Assembly: GCA_003290465.1 (NCBI GenBank) | Contig: CP030759.1 | Location: forward strand, 2,430,572-2,494,571 | Length of the DNA stretch: 64,000 nt | Reading direction: 5' to 3' | DNA from: Candidatus Sumerlaea chitinivorans | Lineage (GTDB): Bacteria; Sumerlaeota; Sumerlaeia; Sumerlaeales; Sumerlaeaceae | Part shown: positions 51,196 through 60,365 of the stretch, one piece after another | Layout: each line of letters begins with the position of its first letter | Numbering within the stretch: position 1 is the first letter of the stretch | The notes under the pieces: model-generated | Told to the model about the DNA's origin: nothing | What the model saw: only the letters and a program-made list of their open reading frames with translations | The model's database searches: none | Program-made: the position numbers and the translations under genes

Positions 51196-51752
51196 CGTGA
51201 ATTATCTCACCACAAAGCTAAACGCGATCTTCGAAAAATAGCGGCAAAATACTTACACGTCATGCCCGCAAACGACCCTTCTGTTGCATTTGTGAATTGG
51301 AGGGAAAAGGGCACGCTGAGGATAGACTTTCTCAGGCGCGGTGAGTTACCTTTTTGTGCTTTAGCGGCATTTCGCGCACCCACCTCAACACCAAACTTAG
51401 GGTAATTGATGAAAGGCTATGCAGGCTGCGGCGAAAGCCCCGGAGTGGGGCGCCCGGTGTGACCCACAAGTGGGGATGGTAGTGCGATTCTGCTTTGCGC
51501 TTGCATTGTTGATAGCCTGAAATGCGTTTAGCGATGAGGCTGAGGCAACGTTCGCCGTCAGAATCTATCTGCTGACCTTTCATGCGCTCGCCACAGCGTG
51601 GCCCTCAGCCGCGTTAGGCGCGAGTGCATGCATGCATGGAAGGCCGCTCGATGGGGCAACGCCTTGTCGAGGGCTCTCGGACTTTTCATCAGGGCCACCC
51701 CAGAAACTGTCGAAAGAATATCCTTGGGTGGAATCAGTACCTATCTGGTACT
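51196..51752. other. 557-base intergenic stretch
   Basis: No convincing gene. A minus-strand frame at 51332-51583 (83 codons) has no ribosome site. A GCCCCGGAGTGGGGC hairpin lies near 51446. The promoter of the dienelactone hydrolase gene is presumably in the right part, but no consensus boxes were recognised. Confidence 0.45.
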
Positions 51753-52583
51753 ATGCTCTCTGCGCTCCGCTTGCGGTTGATTCGCGCTGTTTATCTGGGA
51801 ATGGTTTGTTCGTTTGGGCTTCGGGCGTTGGCAGCTCCACCCATTGCAGAAGACTACGAATACAGCTGTGGCGAGCTTCGGCTCAAGGGGCTTATGATTC
51901 GCCCCACAGAAACGACCGGGCCACTCCCCGCGGTCCTTGTCTTCCCCGAGTGGTGGGGCCTAAATGATTATGCCACGAGTCGCGCTCGGCAACTCGCGGA
52001 GCTCGGGTACATCGCGGTTGCTGCGGACATGTACGGCGACCGCAAGGTGACGACGGATCCTCAGGTTGCTGCGCGCCTCGCTGGCGCGTTGAAATCGGAC
52101 CGGTCGGAAATGCGCCGGCGCGCCGAAGCTGCCGTTGAGCGTGTCCGCACGGATCCCAGAGTCGACCCCAACAGAGTCGCAGCCATTGGCTACTGTTTCG
52201 GCGGAACGGTGGTACTCGAGCTGGCTCGCTCCGGAGCCCCGGTACGTGGAGTTGTGAGCTTCCACGGCGGATTGGATCGCAAAGCGGACCTCCCCACAAC
52301 GTCCCCCATCCGCCCCCGAATTCTCGTGCTTCATGGTGCCGATGATCCGCTCGTCCCGCCGGATCAAGTGGCTGCTTTCGAAGAGGAGATGCGGACCCAC
52401 CGCGCCGATTACCGCATCGTCCGTTACCCCGGCGCTGTCCATAGCTTCACCAACCCCGCTGCCGGCAGCGATCCCTCGCGCGGCGTCGCGTACAACCCTC
52501 AAGCCGATCGCGACTCATGGCGCGAGATGGCCGCGTTCCTTGCCGAGCTTTTCCAAAAGCCTTTGCCGAAAGGCCACAATTAG
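51753..52583 (+). CDS. Exported dienelactone hydrolase family protein
   Basis: 276 residues of the dienelactone hydrolase alpha/beta-hydrolase family. The nucleophile is Cys (AIGYCFGGTVVLE), the acid is in LVLHGADDPLVPP and the His in YPGAVHSFTNP. FPEWWGLNDYATSRARQLAE is the usual early block. An N-terminal hydrophobic stretch (LIRAVYLGMVCSFGLRALA) suggests export. Start ATG 51753 begins this signal; longer frames upstream lack support. The substrate is unknown. Confidence 0.9.
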   Translation: MLSALRLRLIRAVYLGMVCSFGLRALAAPPIAEDYEYSCGELRLKGLMIRPTETTGPLPAVLVFPEWWGLNDYATSRARQLAELGYIAVAADMYGDRKVTTDPQVAARLAGALKSDRSEMRRRAEAAVERVRTDPRVDPNRVAAIGYCFGGTVVLELARSGAPVRGVVSFHGGLDRKADLPTTSPIRPRILVLHGADDPLVPPDQVAAFEEEMRTHRADYRIVRYPGAVHSFTNPAAGSDPSRGVAYNPQADRDSWREMAAFLAELFQKPLPKGHN

Positions 52584-53161
52584 CTGCGGTGCGACACGCC
52601 TGCGGATCAGCCAACAGAGTCCTCCTTGCCTCGCCGACGGCTGACTCAGAGGAGTACGCCCCGAAAAACGATGCTGCAATGATCTACATTTCCCCTCTCT
52701 TGTAGGGATAAGCAGGCGAGCCTCGCCTCTCGCGGTACAACTCTTCGGCCTAAGAGCGGGGGCTTAAGGTGGGAATCTTCGCCTCAATCGCCTGGATGAG
52801 AAACGCACACACCCTTTCTGAAAGCGCCTCGTCGAACTATGACAAAATCTAAGTTGTTACCACCTAAAAACTAAGTAAGTTTCGCCTCCCCTTCTGGCGA
52901 ATCCATCTCTCGAGCAATTGCCCCCATGACCAAAAGTCAGCCCCCGCCTTTCCTTTGATTGCGAAATCCGCGGCCCACCCCTGCGAGTCCGGTATTTCGC
53001 CCCAGCCCTCGAGTTCACTCGTCGTCAAAGATGATCCGCGAACAGCCACAGATTACGTAGCTCGGCAGGCAAACCTCACTCGGGGCTGGTTGTAACGAAG
53101 GTTCTGCTGCCGATACGATACTTCCGTGCGCAGGGTCTTGCGATCCACACGAGAGGCTCCC
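52584..53161. other. 578-base intergenic stretch
   Basis: Nothing recognised: no tRNA, no family-matching frame, no clear terminator. Local G+C is mixed. Confidence 0.45.
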
Positions 53162-53263
53162 ATGGCCGTAACTATTTCTGAAAAATCACGCGTTTTTCGG
53201 GCGAAACGCGAGCTGCGTCCGAACGCGATGCTCTGCAAAGAGTGTCGTTTCGCCGCGACTTAA
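53162..53263 (+). CDS. Possible 33-residue basic peptide with CKEC
   Basis: A very short frame (MAVTISEKSRVFRAKRELRP, then a CKEC motif) with GAGAGG five bases before the ATG. Its composition (nine Lys or Arg, one Cys-x2-Cys) is like fragments of small ribosomal or zinc-ribbon proteins, but there is no family match. It is convergent with the zinc-ribbon gene next to it. Low confidence. Confidence 0.22.
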   Translation: MAVTISEKSRVFRAKRELRPNAMLCKECRFAAT

Positions 53264-53270
53264 ATCGAAC

Positions 53271-53891
53271 TCAGTCAGCATCCGGAGATTCCGGAACGGC
53301 AGCAGGTCCACTCCCGCTCCCACCTGCATCCTCAAGCGGTGAAGTAGTAGGACTTAGGACCCCCGCAAGCAGATCATCCACCTCTTGCTTAATTGCAGCC
53401 AGCTCCTCGTCTGCCAATTGGACCATTTCCACACAGACTTCCTCATCCGTGATCGTGTTGCGGCAGATGATGCGCTCGCCTCGGCCGGGCCCTTCAGGTG
53501 GCTCCGTTCGTAACCACCGCAAAACCTGATATCGGATCAGCAAATGCGCGAGAAAACACAGCCTTGCCGCATGGGCTGCGCGGTCCTCGTGGTAAAAATA
53601 GTCGAAGTAAGCCGCAAGGCGAGCATTTCGTTCTTTGCGATTTTGAACTTTACGCGGCTTCGGTGGATCGCGCCGAGCCAGCCAGAATCCCACATAATTG
53701 CGCGAATCCAGTCGATCCCAACAGGTTGGGCAATAGTCGCGCCGCTGGGGGATTTCCTCCTCCCCCTCGCTTCCCTCCTCCGAGGGCAGCACCAAGACGG
53801 ACGGGTGCTTGCCCTGTTCGGCCAAAGGCGCTCCGCAAAGGACACACGTATTTTGCGGACGTGTGATCTTAAGATAAGATTCTCGATCCAT
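53271..53891 (-). CDS. Zinc-ribbon hypothetical protein
   Basis: 206 residues. The N-terminus has two Cys-x2-Cys knuckles (TCVLCGAP and YCPTCWDR, about 30 residues apart), a likely structural zinc site. A basic linker (PPKPRKVQNRKERNARLAAY), a helical middle and an acidic, Pro/Ser-rich tail follow. No family is recognised. The start at ATG 53891 is chosen because MDRESYLKITRPQN leads straight into the first knuckle. Monocistronic. Confidence 0.65.
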   Translation of the reverse strand: MDRESYLKITRPQNTCVLCGAPLAEQGKHPSVLVLPSEEGSEGEEEIPQRRDYCPTCWDRLDSRNYVGFWLARRDPPKPRKVQNRKERNARLAAYFDYFYHEDRAAHAARLCFLAHLLIRYQVLRWLRTEPPEGPGRGERIICRNTITDEEVCVEMVQLADEELAAIKQEVDDLLAGVLSPTTSPLEDAGGSGSGPAAVPESPDAD

Positions 53892-54277
53892 GTTACCCAA
53901 ACTCTTCCCTCTCGCCTTTGCAAAGTGCAAGCATTGGATCGTTACTTCCTATTGCCTCTGAGCGAAATGGGCAAGATGGGTCCCCAGTCGCCATCCGATT
54001 GGACCCATCCTTCATGGGCGGGCAGTTTTCATCGGATCGCCGACAATCGCCCAGGACCAATTCCGGATTGTTTCTATGAGATACGCTCAGATTCCCAAAA
54101 TACCCACATGAGGCATTTGGATACGCATACAATATATGGTCGCTTCCCGCCGTCTTCCGCGCTTTCGTGTTGGCACAAAGCAAAAACCAGACCGAAAACG
54201 ACAAAAAAATGAATTCCATGTATTTTTTTCTTTGACATGGCACAAAATGTGGTGATTTTCTCGGTCTCAGAGTTTTA
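53892..54277. other. AT-richer gene-free stretch
   Basis: Open frames exist on both strands but lack ribosome sites and family patterns. A TTGACA at 54232 has no good partner -10 box. The region leads into the candidate RNA at 54288-54440. Confidence 0.45.
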
Positions 54278-54283
54278 TATATT
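54278..54283 (+). promoter_or_regulatory. -10 box of the candidate structured RNA
   Basis: TATATT in the AT-rich run GTTTTATATATTGTG, five to six bases before a 6-bp hairpin. No good -35 was found at 16-18 bases spacing; TTGACA at 54232 is too far away. Weak support on its own. Confidence 0.3.
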
Positions 54284-54287
54284 GTGT

Positions 54288-54440
54288 GCAGGCGAAGCCT
54301 GCCCACCGGCAATTTTAGTTCTTTAGAAAAGTTTTTGGCACCCGGGGCGGCACCCATCGCGGGAAGTTATCCACAGCAGCTTCCCATGGTGGTTCCTTTT
54401 GACCATGTACAAGGGATTGTACTGTCCGCCCCCTTTTTTT
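54288..54440 (+). ncRNA. Candidate structured RNA with four-way junction and U-tract
   Basis: A 5' hairpin (GCAGGC 54288-54293 with GCCTGC 54297-54302) is followed by a closed junction. A 7-bp all-GC closing stem (GGGGCGG 54344-54350 with CCGCCCC 54426-54432) encloses three helices with no base between them: GGGAAG/CTTCCC (54361-54366, 54380-54385), ATGGT/ACCAT (54386-54390, 54402-54406) and GTACAA/TTGTAC (54407-54412, 54417-54422; loop GGGA). The closing stem is followed by C and seven T. This order fits either a small RNA ending in its own terminator or a leader element 315 bases before wecA. It matches no riboswitch known to me. The minus strand could fold likewise, but only the plus strand has the T run. 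Confidence 0.5.
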
Positions 54441-54754
54441 ATGTCGGACCCTAAGGTTCTCAAAACTGTTGTGGCCTTGCCCGTAACTCCTATGTCCCGC
54501 CCCTGCGTCACCGCCGTGCGGCCCCGGAGTCATCTGGAAACTCAGTTTTGCGACACAGCAAACCGAGCGCTTCCGCATAGCCCCTTCCTCGGGAGAAACC
54601 TGCCATTCGTACCCGTCGCCACCAGCCCACTCAAGTCCCCACTGGCCTGAAAACCGTATCCGGTACGTGTCCACCTGTTGCCCCGCGATTTACCGTTGCA
54701 CCTTGCTTTTTGCTTTGCGTAGGGCATAAGATCGCTGTTTTCTGAGGACTGCCG
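54441..54754. other. Stretch between the candidate RNA and the wecA-like gene
   Basis: No convincing gene. It could be the leader or promoter region of the downstream transferase gene. Confidence 0.4.
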
Positions 54755-55855
54755 ATGCTCGACTTATTTTATGGCGCGATTGCTGCAACGAGCTTTCTTT
54801 TTGCTCTGGCGTTGGTCCCTGTTGCCGAGCGCATTGGGCACCGGCTCGGTATCCTCGATCACCCCGACCCGAGGAAGGTTCACGCCACGCCGCGAGTGCG
54901 CTGCGGGGGAATCGGGATTTATGGCGCCTTCGTGCTTGGGTTAGTCTTGGCCCTCGTGGCCGCCACGCTCCTGCGCTCCTCGCCCTTCATTCCCGAAGCC
55001 TTGCGCCCCTATTTGGGAAACATCCATTTTGTCAGCGACCGGCTTGTGGCCATCCTCGCCGGGGCGACGCTTATGTTCCTCGTGGGTTTGGCAGATGACC
55101 GTTACAACCTGCGCCCGGGCATAAAACTGGGGGCGCAAATTCTCTCCGCTCTCCCCCTGATCCTCACCGGCGTGACCATTCGCATGTTTTTGCCGAGTCC
55201 ACTCCTGGGCGTGCTCTTCACCATCGCGTGGGTGGTGCTCCTCACCAACGCCTTCAACTTTCTGGACAACATGAACGGGCTGAGCGCTGGGGTGGCAGCC
55301 ATCTGCGCTTTCAATTTCTACCTGATCTCGCGGGCTGGGGGCGAGTACTTCATGATGGCCATTTTCGCCCTCTTTTTTGGCGCGCTTGTGGGGTTTTTAC
55401 GGTATAATTTCCCATCCGGCCGTGTTTTCATGGGGGATAGCGGTTCGCTTTTCATCGGATATACGCTCGCCGCCCTTAGCACTTTGGTCACCTACTATCA
55501 GGAAGGCGTGCCGACGCAAGTGCCCGTGGTGGCGCCCATTTTTGTTCTCGGGGTTCCGATCTTTGACACACTCAGCGTACTCTACATCCGGTGGCGCACT
55601 CGAGCCCCGCTGATGAAGGGCGATCGCAATCACTTCAGTCATCGGCTCGTCGCACTTGGCTTTACGCCCGTGCGAGCCGTCCTGTTTATCTATCTCGTCA
55701 CGTTTGCTTTGGGATTGTCAGCGGTGAACCTGCGGTGGCTCAATTGGACTGGAGCAATTTTAGCACTTGTCCAGTGCATCCTCTTTTTCCTCATAATTTT
55801 CGTTCTCGAGCAGACCGCCCGCAACGGCGCCTGCGAGCGAAGCAAGAAAGGATAA
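54755..55855 (+). CDS. wecA: Undecaprenyl-phosphate sugar-1-phosphate transferase (WecA/TagO/MraY family)
   Basis: 366 residues with about ten membrane spans. It transfers a sugar-1-phosphate (usually GlcNAc) from a UDP-sugar to undecaprenyl phosphate, starting O-antigen, capsule or teichoic-type polymers. Signature blocks: DHPDPRKVHATPRVRCGGIG, the Asp pair in GLADDRYNLRPG, NAFNFLDNMNGLSAG, FMGDSGSLFIGY and the loop KGDRNHFSHRL, all on the cytoplasmic face. ATG 54755 has TGAGGA upstream. It is four bases before cdd and probably co-transcribed with it. WecA rather than MraY is inferred from the HFSHR loop. Confidence 0.93.
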   Translation: MLDLFYGAIAATSFLFALALVPVAERIGHRLGILDHPDPRKVHATPRVRCGGIGIYGAFVLGLVLALVAATLLRSSPFIPEALRPYLGNIHFVSDRLVAILAGATLMFLVGLADDRYNLRPGIKLGAQILSALPLILTGVTIRMFLPSPLLGVLFTIAWVVLLTNAFNFLDNMNGLSAGVAAICAFNFYLISRAGGEYFMMAIFALFFGALVGFLRYNFPSGRVFMGDSGSLFIGYTLAALSTLVTYYQEGVPTQVPVVAPIFVLGVPIFDTLSVLYIRWRTRAPLMKGDRNHFSHRLVALGFTPVRAVLFIYLVTFALGLSAVNLRWLNWTGAILALVQCILFFLIIFVLEQTARNGACERSKKG

Positions 55856-55859
55856 GCTT

Positions 55860-56285
55860 ATGGCACCACTTCCGCCGCTAAGCGAAAAAGAGGCTTTCGA
55901 ACTGGTACGTGCGGCCGCCGCTGTGCGCGCAAACGCCCACGCCCCCTACTCACAATTTCAGGTCGGTGCTGCGCTACTCACGTCCTCCGGCCGCGTGTTT
56001 GTGGGATGCAACGTAGAAAACGCAAGTTACGGGCTCTCGCTGTGCGCCGAGCGCAGCGCCATCGTGAGCGCGGTGGCTGCCGGCGAACGCGCCTTCCGGG
56101 CCATCGCGGTTGTTGGCGGCAGTGGGCAAATCGCCACCCCGTGCGGTGCCTGCCGTCAATTCATGGTGGAGTTCACTCCAGAAATGGAAGTCTTACTCGC
56201 GGCACCTGAAGCATTGGACGCCATCACGAGGTCCACGGCTGCCCAGCTCTTGCCGGACTACTTTGTGTTCAGGAAAGGCGCTTGA
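55860..56285 (+). CDS. cdd: Cytidine deaminase
   Basis: 141 residues; a tetramer-type zinc enzyme converting cytidine to uridine (and deoxycytidine to deoxyuridine). Zinc ligands and the catalytic Glu are in CAERSAI and TPCGACRQF; the N-terminal PYSQFQVGAAL and GCNVENASYG are the standard substrate segments. It directly follows the wecA-like gene and lies 162 bases before psuG, so it belongs to a small pyrimidine-salvage group. Confidence 0.97.
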   Translation: MAPLPPLSEKEAFELVRAAAAVRANAHAPYSQFQVGAALLTSSGRVFVGCNVENASYGLSLCAERSAIVSAVAAGERAFRAIAVVGGSGQIATPCGACRQFMVEFTPEMEVLLAAPEALDAITRSTAAQLLPDYFVFRKGA

Positions 56286-56447
56286 CTTGAGCGTACAGCC
56301 TGTCAGCAGAAAAATGCCCGCTCGCCAGCTTACGCCTTCCCCTTCAATTGTGGTGTGCGAACGGATCCAAACATTTGACGCGGTCGCACCATTAGGCATG
56401 CAAGATCCTCCGCAGCCGATTCTGACCGATGGGAATGGAGCTTGGTT

Positions 56448-57407
56448 ATGACTCAGTTTCCCGCACCCTCTGGCCATTCCAAATATCCACTCGAGGCGTC
56501 CCCTGAGGTCGCTTATGCCCTCGGACGCGGCGCGCCAATCGTTGCCTTTGAAACCACGATCCTGAGTTTTGGGCTTCCCGCACCTCTCAACGAGGAGGTG
56601 GGAAAGTTGTGCGAGGCCACAGCGCGCAAGCACGGTGCCACTCCCGCCACGGTCGCAATTGTGGATGGTCGTGTGCGCGTCGGGCTGGACGCCGCAACTC
56701 TCCAGTTTTTTTGCTCGCGCGATCCGTCGATCGTGAAGGTCAATCTGCAGAATTTTGCGGCGGTCCTCGCCAGCGGTCAGGCCGGGGCCCTCACCGTAGC
56801 GGCTTCCATGCGTGCATGTTCCATGGCTGGGATACGCGTGTTTGCCACTGGCGGGATCGGCGGTGTTCATCGCGGTTTCGAGCAAACGCTTGATATCTCC
56901 AGCGATCTCACCGCACTGGCCACCTATCCGGTGGCAGTGGTGTGCGCAGGGGCCAAAAGCATTCTGCACATCGGCGCCACACTTGAGGTTCTCGAGACCC
57001 TCGGCGTACCCGTCGTGGGCTACCAGACGCAGCGCTTCCCTCTATTCTTCTCGCGCGAGAGTGAGTACAAACTCGAAATCGCGTTCGATTCGATCGACGA
57101 CATCGCGCGTTTCGTCCAGACCCATTTTGCCTGCGACGGACGAGGAGTGCTTGTGGTGACGCCGGTGCCTGAAGCCTTCGCGGTCGAGCGGGAAGCGCTC
57201 GATTCTTGGATTGAGTCTGCCCTCGCGGATGCCGCTCAAGCTGGCATCACCGGCAAACAAGTCACCCCCTTTCTGCTCGAGCGCCTTGAGCACCTGAGCA
57301 ACGGGCGCACGCTTGCCGCCAACCGAGCTCTCATCGAAAACAACGCGAGCGTTGCAGCTCAACTTGCTGTGGCACTTGCAAGCCGACGCGGGAGTTTTCA
57401 CCCGTGA
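56448..57407 (+). CDS. psuG: Pseudouridine-5'-phosphate glycosidase
   Basis: 319 residues. It reversibly splits pseudouridine 5'-phosphate into uracil and ribose 5-phosphate, recycling RNA breakdown products. Family blocks: VAFETTILSFGLPAPLNEEV, ATPATVAIVDGRVRVGLD, GALTVAASMRACSMAGIRVF, ATGGIGGVHRG and ISSDLTALATYPVAVVCAGA (with the catalytic Lys just after). ATG 56448 has GGAG nine bases upstream. No pseudouridine kinase (psuK) gene is adjacent, which is unusual. metF begins 64 bases after. Confidence 0.95.
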   Translation: MTQFPAPSGHSKYPLEASPEVAYALGRGAPIVAFETTILSFGLPAPLNEEVGKLCEATARKHGATPATVAIVDGRVRVGLDAATLQFFCSRDPSIVKVNLQNFAAVLASGQAGALTVAASMRACSMAGIRVFATGGIGGVHRGFEQTLDISSDLTALATYPVAVVCAGAKSILHIGATLEVLETLGVPVVGYQTQRFPLFFSRESEYKLEIAFDSIDDIARFVQTHFACDGRGVLVVTPVPEAFAVEREALDSWIESALADAAQAGITGKQVTPFLLERLEHLSNGRTLAANRALIENNASVAAQLAVALASRRGSFHP

Positions 57408-57471
57408 AAACAGCCGCGGGATTGTATTTCACTCGTTACACATTGACCACGACGATAGCGAGGACCGTTTC

Positions 57472-58365
57472 GTGAGGTTACCAGAAATCTATGCACACCG
57501 ACGCCCCGCCATCTCGGTGGAATTTTTTCCGCCGAAGACGCCTGCAGGCGAGGCACTCCTTGCTCAGCGTCTCGAGCGCTTCCGCGCACTCGATCCAGCC
57601 TTTTGCTCGATCACTTATGGTGCCGGTGGAAGCACGCGCGAAAAGACACTCGAATGGGCTCGTCGTCTTCGCAACGAATACGGCTTTGAAACGATGTGCC
57701 ACCTGACATGTGTCGGTCATTCGCGCGAAGAACTCCGTAGCCTCCTCGAGGGCTTGTGGGCCGACGCCATTGAGAATATCATCGCGCTGCGCGGTGACCC
57801 GCCACGAGGGCAGGAGAACTGGCAACCCCATCCCGAAGGTTTGCGCCACGCTGTCGAACTCGTTCGCCTTGCGCGGAGCGTCGCACCTTTCGGCATTGCT
57901 GTCGCTGGGTTTCCTGAAGGGCATCCTGAATCCCCCACCGAGCAAGAGGACCTACGCTACCTCAAAGAGAAAGTCGACGCCGGTGCGGACGTTGTGATCA
58001 CGCAGCTCTTTTTCGATAACACGGACTTCTTTCACTATGTGAATGCGGCGCGTGCAGTCGGCGTCAGCGTCCCGATTGTTCCCGGCATCATGCCTTTCCG
58101 CACCGTGGCGCAGCTCGAGAAATTCACCACTGTCTACGCACGCACACGCAACGGCCCGGCCCGCATTCCCGAAAAACTGCGGAAACGACTTCAGGGAATT
58201 GCATCGGATGAAGATGCGGCGCGCTTAGGCATTGCCTATGCGATTGAACAATGCGAAGAGTTGCTCGATCGCGGAGTTCCCGGGATTCACTTCTATTGCC
58301 TGAACGAGTCCGACGCCGTGGACGCGATCCTACAATCTCTTCGCTCGAGCCATCGCCTTGCGTGA
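57472..58365 (+). CDS. metF: Methylenetetrahydrofolate reductase
   Basis: 297 residues; a flavin-dependent (beta/alpha)8 enzyme making 5-methyl-tetrahydrofolate for methionine synthesis. Conserved: ISVEFFPPKT with the catalytic Glu, ITYGAGGST, HLTCVGHSREEL, IIALRGDPP, GADVVITQLFFDN, PIVPGIMPF and GVPGIHFYCLN. The start is GTG 57472, with GAGGA about eight bases upstream and MRLPEIYAHRRPAISVEFFP at normal length; the longer reading from 57313 overlaps psuG and is not MetF-like. Probably co-transcribed with psuG. Confidence 0.96.
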   Translation: MRLPEIYAHRRPAISVEFFPPKTPAGEALLAQRLERFRALDPAFCSITYGAGGSTREKTLEWARRLRNEYGFETMCHLTCVGHSREELRSLLEGLWADAIENIIALRGDPPRGQENWQPHPEGLRHAVELVRLARSVAPFGIAVAGFPEGHPESPTEQEDLRYLKEKVDAGADVVITQLFFDNTDFFHYVNAARAVGVSVPIVPGIMPFRTVAQLEKFTTVYARTRNGPARIPEKLRKRLQGIASDEDAARLGIAYAIEQCEELLDRGVPGIHFYCLNESDAVDAILQSLRSSHRLA

Positions 58366-58535
58366 CCCATCGCGGCTGACAAAGAAGCGATTCGCGCTAC
58401 GCTTCCCCCAGACCGAGGGCTGGCTTCGTAGGTGAACCTCGCTGAGCCGCTCGGGACGCAACCTCCGCCCGGGTAACGCAACGAAACCCCTAACATCAGT
58501 TCGCGAGCAGCTCGCTAGCGTCGTAGCGCAGTGCT

Positions 58536-60083
58536 TTACTTCGCCGTCGGATTGATTTTCACGAGCACAGCTCGCGCTTCCCCGATGGTCTCTTCTCTCA
58601 GGGGCACAAACCGTTCGGGTTGCGACAACACAACCTGCTTGAGGCGTTTGCCTTTATCGCGATACTCGATCACCCACATGCGCGCAGCCCCTTCACAACA
58701 CTCAGCCAATCGCGCGCGGAGTTGCTCATCACTCAGTCGCTCAGGAATGGCGCACAATCGCAGCGGACGCTTGCTGTAGTGCTCAATCATGCGTATCAAG
58801 GTCGGCGTTGCCCGGCACACCACCACATCGTCGGCATTCGCGTTGGCATTCACAAACTGAACGACTTCCCGTCCGCCCAGACCGCGATCGAGCCAATGAC
58901 GGACCAGCCCGGAAACGACCAGCAATGCGAGAACAAGCGCCAACACCTGTCGCCGCGTCCCATGGAACGCATACGCTCCCATCACACACAGTACCCAAAG
59001 TGGTGCAGCCAAAGGAATGTGGTAACGTTCAATTCCGATGAGATGGGCCACGGCGTACGAAGCAACAAATAGCACGGCGGGGGGCACCACGACGGTCACC
59101 ACACAGAAGCGGATAAAATCCGATAGCGGCGAATCTAAAAAATCGGGAGCAACCTGACGCACCCGACGCAAACCCAACCACACCCCAACAAAACACACAG
59201 TTAGGCCGATTGCTGTCAGTGCTCGCCACAATCCATCATCGGCTGAGCACCCAAAAGCCACCAATCCCAGCCGCTTCCACAGAATCCCCACGTTGCGGAG
59301 AGTGGTGCGGAGAAAGTCCGAGACAGAGTGAATGTCCCAGTCCAAGGTGCGTGTGCGCTGAAAAAGGGCAAACGCCACGGCCGGTACAAGGACCACAGCA
59401 ATCACACTTGCCCAAATGCGCAACGCAATCCGCGCGTGCTGGGGGTGGCGACGGCGAATTACCCAACTGAAGAAACCATGTGAAAGCGCCGCGAGCAGCA
59501 TCACCGGTTGAAGCGCCACGCCGCCAATAAGCACGCCAAAGTATTTCACCCAAGCGCGCCACGACGGATGAATCACCGTGCGCAAGTACGCCGCATGGGC
59601 GAAGGTGGCAACCACCAGCAGCATTCCATACATCCGGGCTTCCTGCGAAGCCCAAACGGCGGTGCCGTTGAGTGTGGCTATCGCTAAAAGAGTGTAGAAT
59701 TTACGTCTGTCGAGATAAGGCCGAGCAAACCACGCGACGGCAGGAACGATGAAGGCACCCGCGATCGCTGAGGGCAGCCGCAAAGCCCAATCACTGGTCC
59801 CCGCCCACTGGCTCCAGAGCTTCATGAGAATGAAATAGGTCGGCAGGTGACCCGCCCGCATGCGCTCGAAGATAAGCTCACGCCAAGGCAACAAAATCGC
59901 ATGAAGCGTGTGGAACTCATCCGTCCACATCCCCCGGTAATCCAGCCGAAAGAGCCGCACGCCCAATGCAGCGAGAGTCGCGGCAAGAAGCCACCACGTG
60001 TCACGCCTCCCCCATTCCCAGTTCTCATGAACAAATACTGGAGAAGCCGAAGCCTCGGTCGGTCTCTTGTTTTCTTCTTGCAC
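58536..60083 (-). CDS. Glycosyltransferase family 39 (ArnT/PMT-like) membrane protein
   Basis: 515 residues with about ten to twelve membrane spans and the first-loop acidic motif TDEFHTLHAI typical of GT39/GT-C enzymes, which use polyprenyl-phosphate sugars to modify lipids or proteins on the outer side of the membrane. YFILMKLWSQWAGTSDWALR and LRLPSAIAGAF are further GT39 features. The C-terminal soluble part (VVCRATPTLIRMIEHYSKRP) follows the last span. GTG 60083 has GGAG upstream. The acceptor is unknown. Monocistronic. Confidence 0.88.
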   Translation of the reverse strand: MQEENKRPTEASASPVFVHENWEWGRRDTWWLLAATLAALGVRLFRLDYRGMWTDEFHTLHAILLPWRELIFERMRAGHLPTYFILMKLWSQWAGTSDWALRLPSAIAGAFIVPAVAWFARPYLDRRKFYTLLAIATLNGTAVWASQEARMYGMLLVVATFAHAAYLRTVIHPSWRAWVKYFGVLIGGVALQPVMLLAALSHGFFSWVIRRRHPQHARIALRIWASVIAVVLVPAVAFALFQRTRTLDWDIHSVSDFLRTTLRNVGILWKRLGLVAFGCSADDGLWRALTAIGLTVCFVGVWLGLRRVRQVAPDFLDSPLSDFIRFCVVTVVVPPAVLFVASYAVAHLIGIERYHIPLAAPLWVLCVMGAYAFHGTRRQVLALVLALLVVSGLVRHWLDRGLGGREVVQFVNANANADDVVVCRATPTLIRMIEHYSKRPLRLCAIPERLSDEQLRARLAECCEGAARMWVIEYRDKGKRLKQVVLSQPERFVPLREETIGEARAVLVKINPTAK

Positions 60084-60176
60084 GCGCTCCGTTCCGCTAA
60101 TCAGAATTTTTCTTTGTGTTGAGTATGTACGATGTAAAGTTTGTAGTCACACACAGCAAAAACTCAGGAGGTTTTT

Positions 60177-60266
60177 GTGGGTAGCGTAATCAAATGGCGC
60201 CGTAAGAAGATTCGCAAGCACAAGTATAAGAAGCTTCGCAAGCGCATGCGTCACCAGCGCAAGTAG
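60177..60266 (+). CDS. AURKAIP1/COX24 (bS22-like) 29-residue basic protein
   Basis: A 29-residue, almost wholly basic peptide (GSVIKWRRKKIRKHKYKKLR, then KRMRHQRK). It matches the AURKAIP1/COX24 domain, a tiny ribosome-associated module that in bacteria (bS22-like) and mitochondria (mS38) lies on the small subunit. AGGAGG is five bases before GTG 60177, and a hairpin follows. It is a full-length example of the bacterial form. Confidence 0.88.
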   Translation: MGSVIKWRRKKIRKHKYKKLRKRMRHQRK

Positions 60267-60327
60267 GCGCGCAGTTCGAACGCATCAAATTTTCGCATGA
60301 TTCTGGTCACAGAATCTGCCCCACTTT

Positions 60328-60365
60328 GGGCGGATCGCCTCGACGGTCCGCCCATATTGCTGTTT
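60328..60365 (+). terminator. Hairpin after the COX24-like gene
   Basis: GGGCGGA (60328-60334) pairs perfectly with TCCGCCC (60347-60353), followed by ATATTGCTGTTTTACG. The U-tract is weak but T-rich; likely end of the short transcript. Confidence 0.45.

Noticed and set aside
51332-51583. 83-codon minus-strand frame as a transposase remnant
   Set aside because: No transposase motif; the mild basic character is not enough.
54367-54375. Perfect DnaA box TTATCCACA, possible replication origin
   Set aside because: Only one box was seen nearby, no dnaA, dnaN or gidA gene is present, and the box lies in the loop of a hairpin of the candidate RNA; most likely chance.
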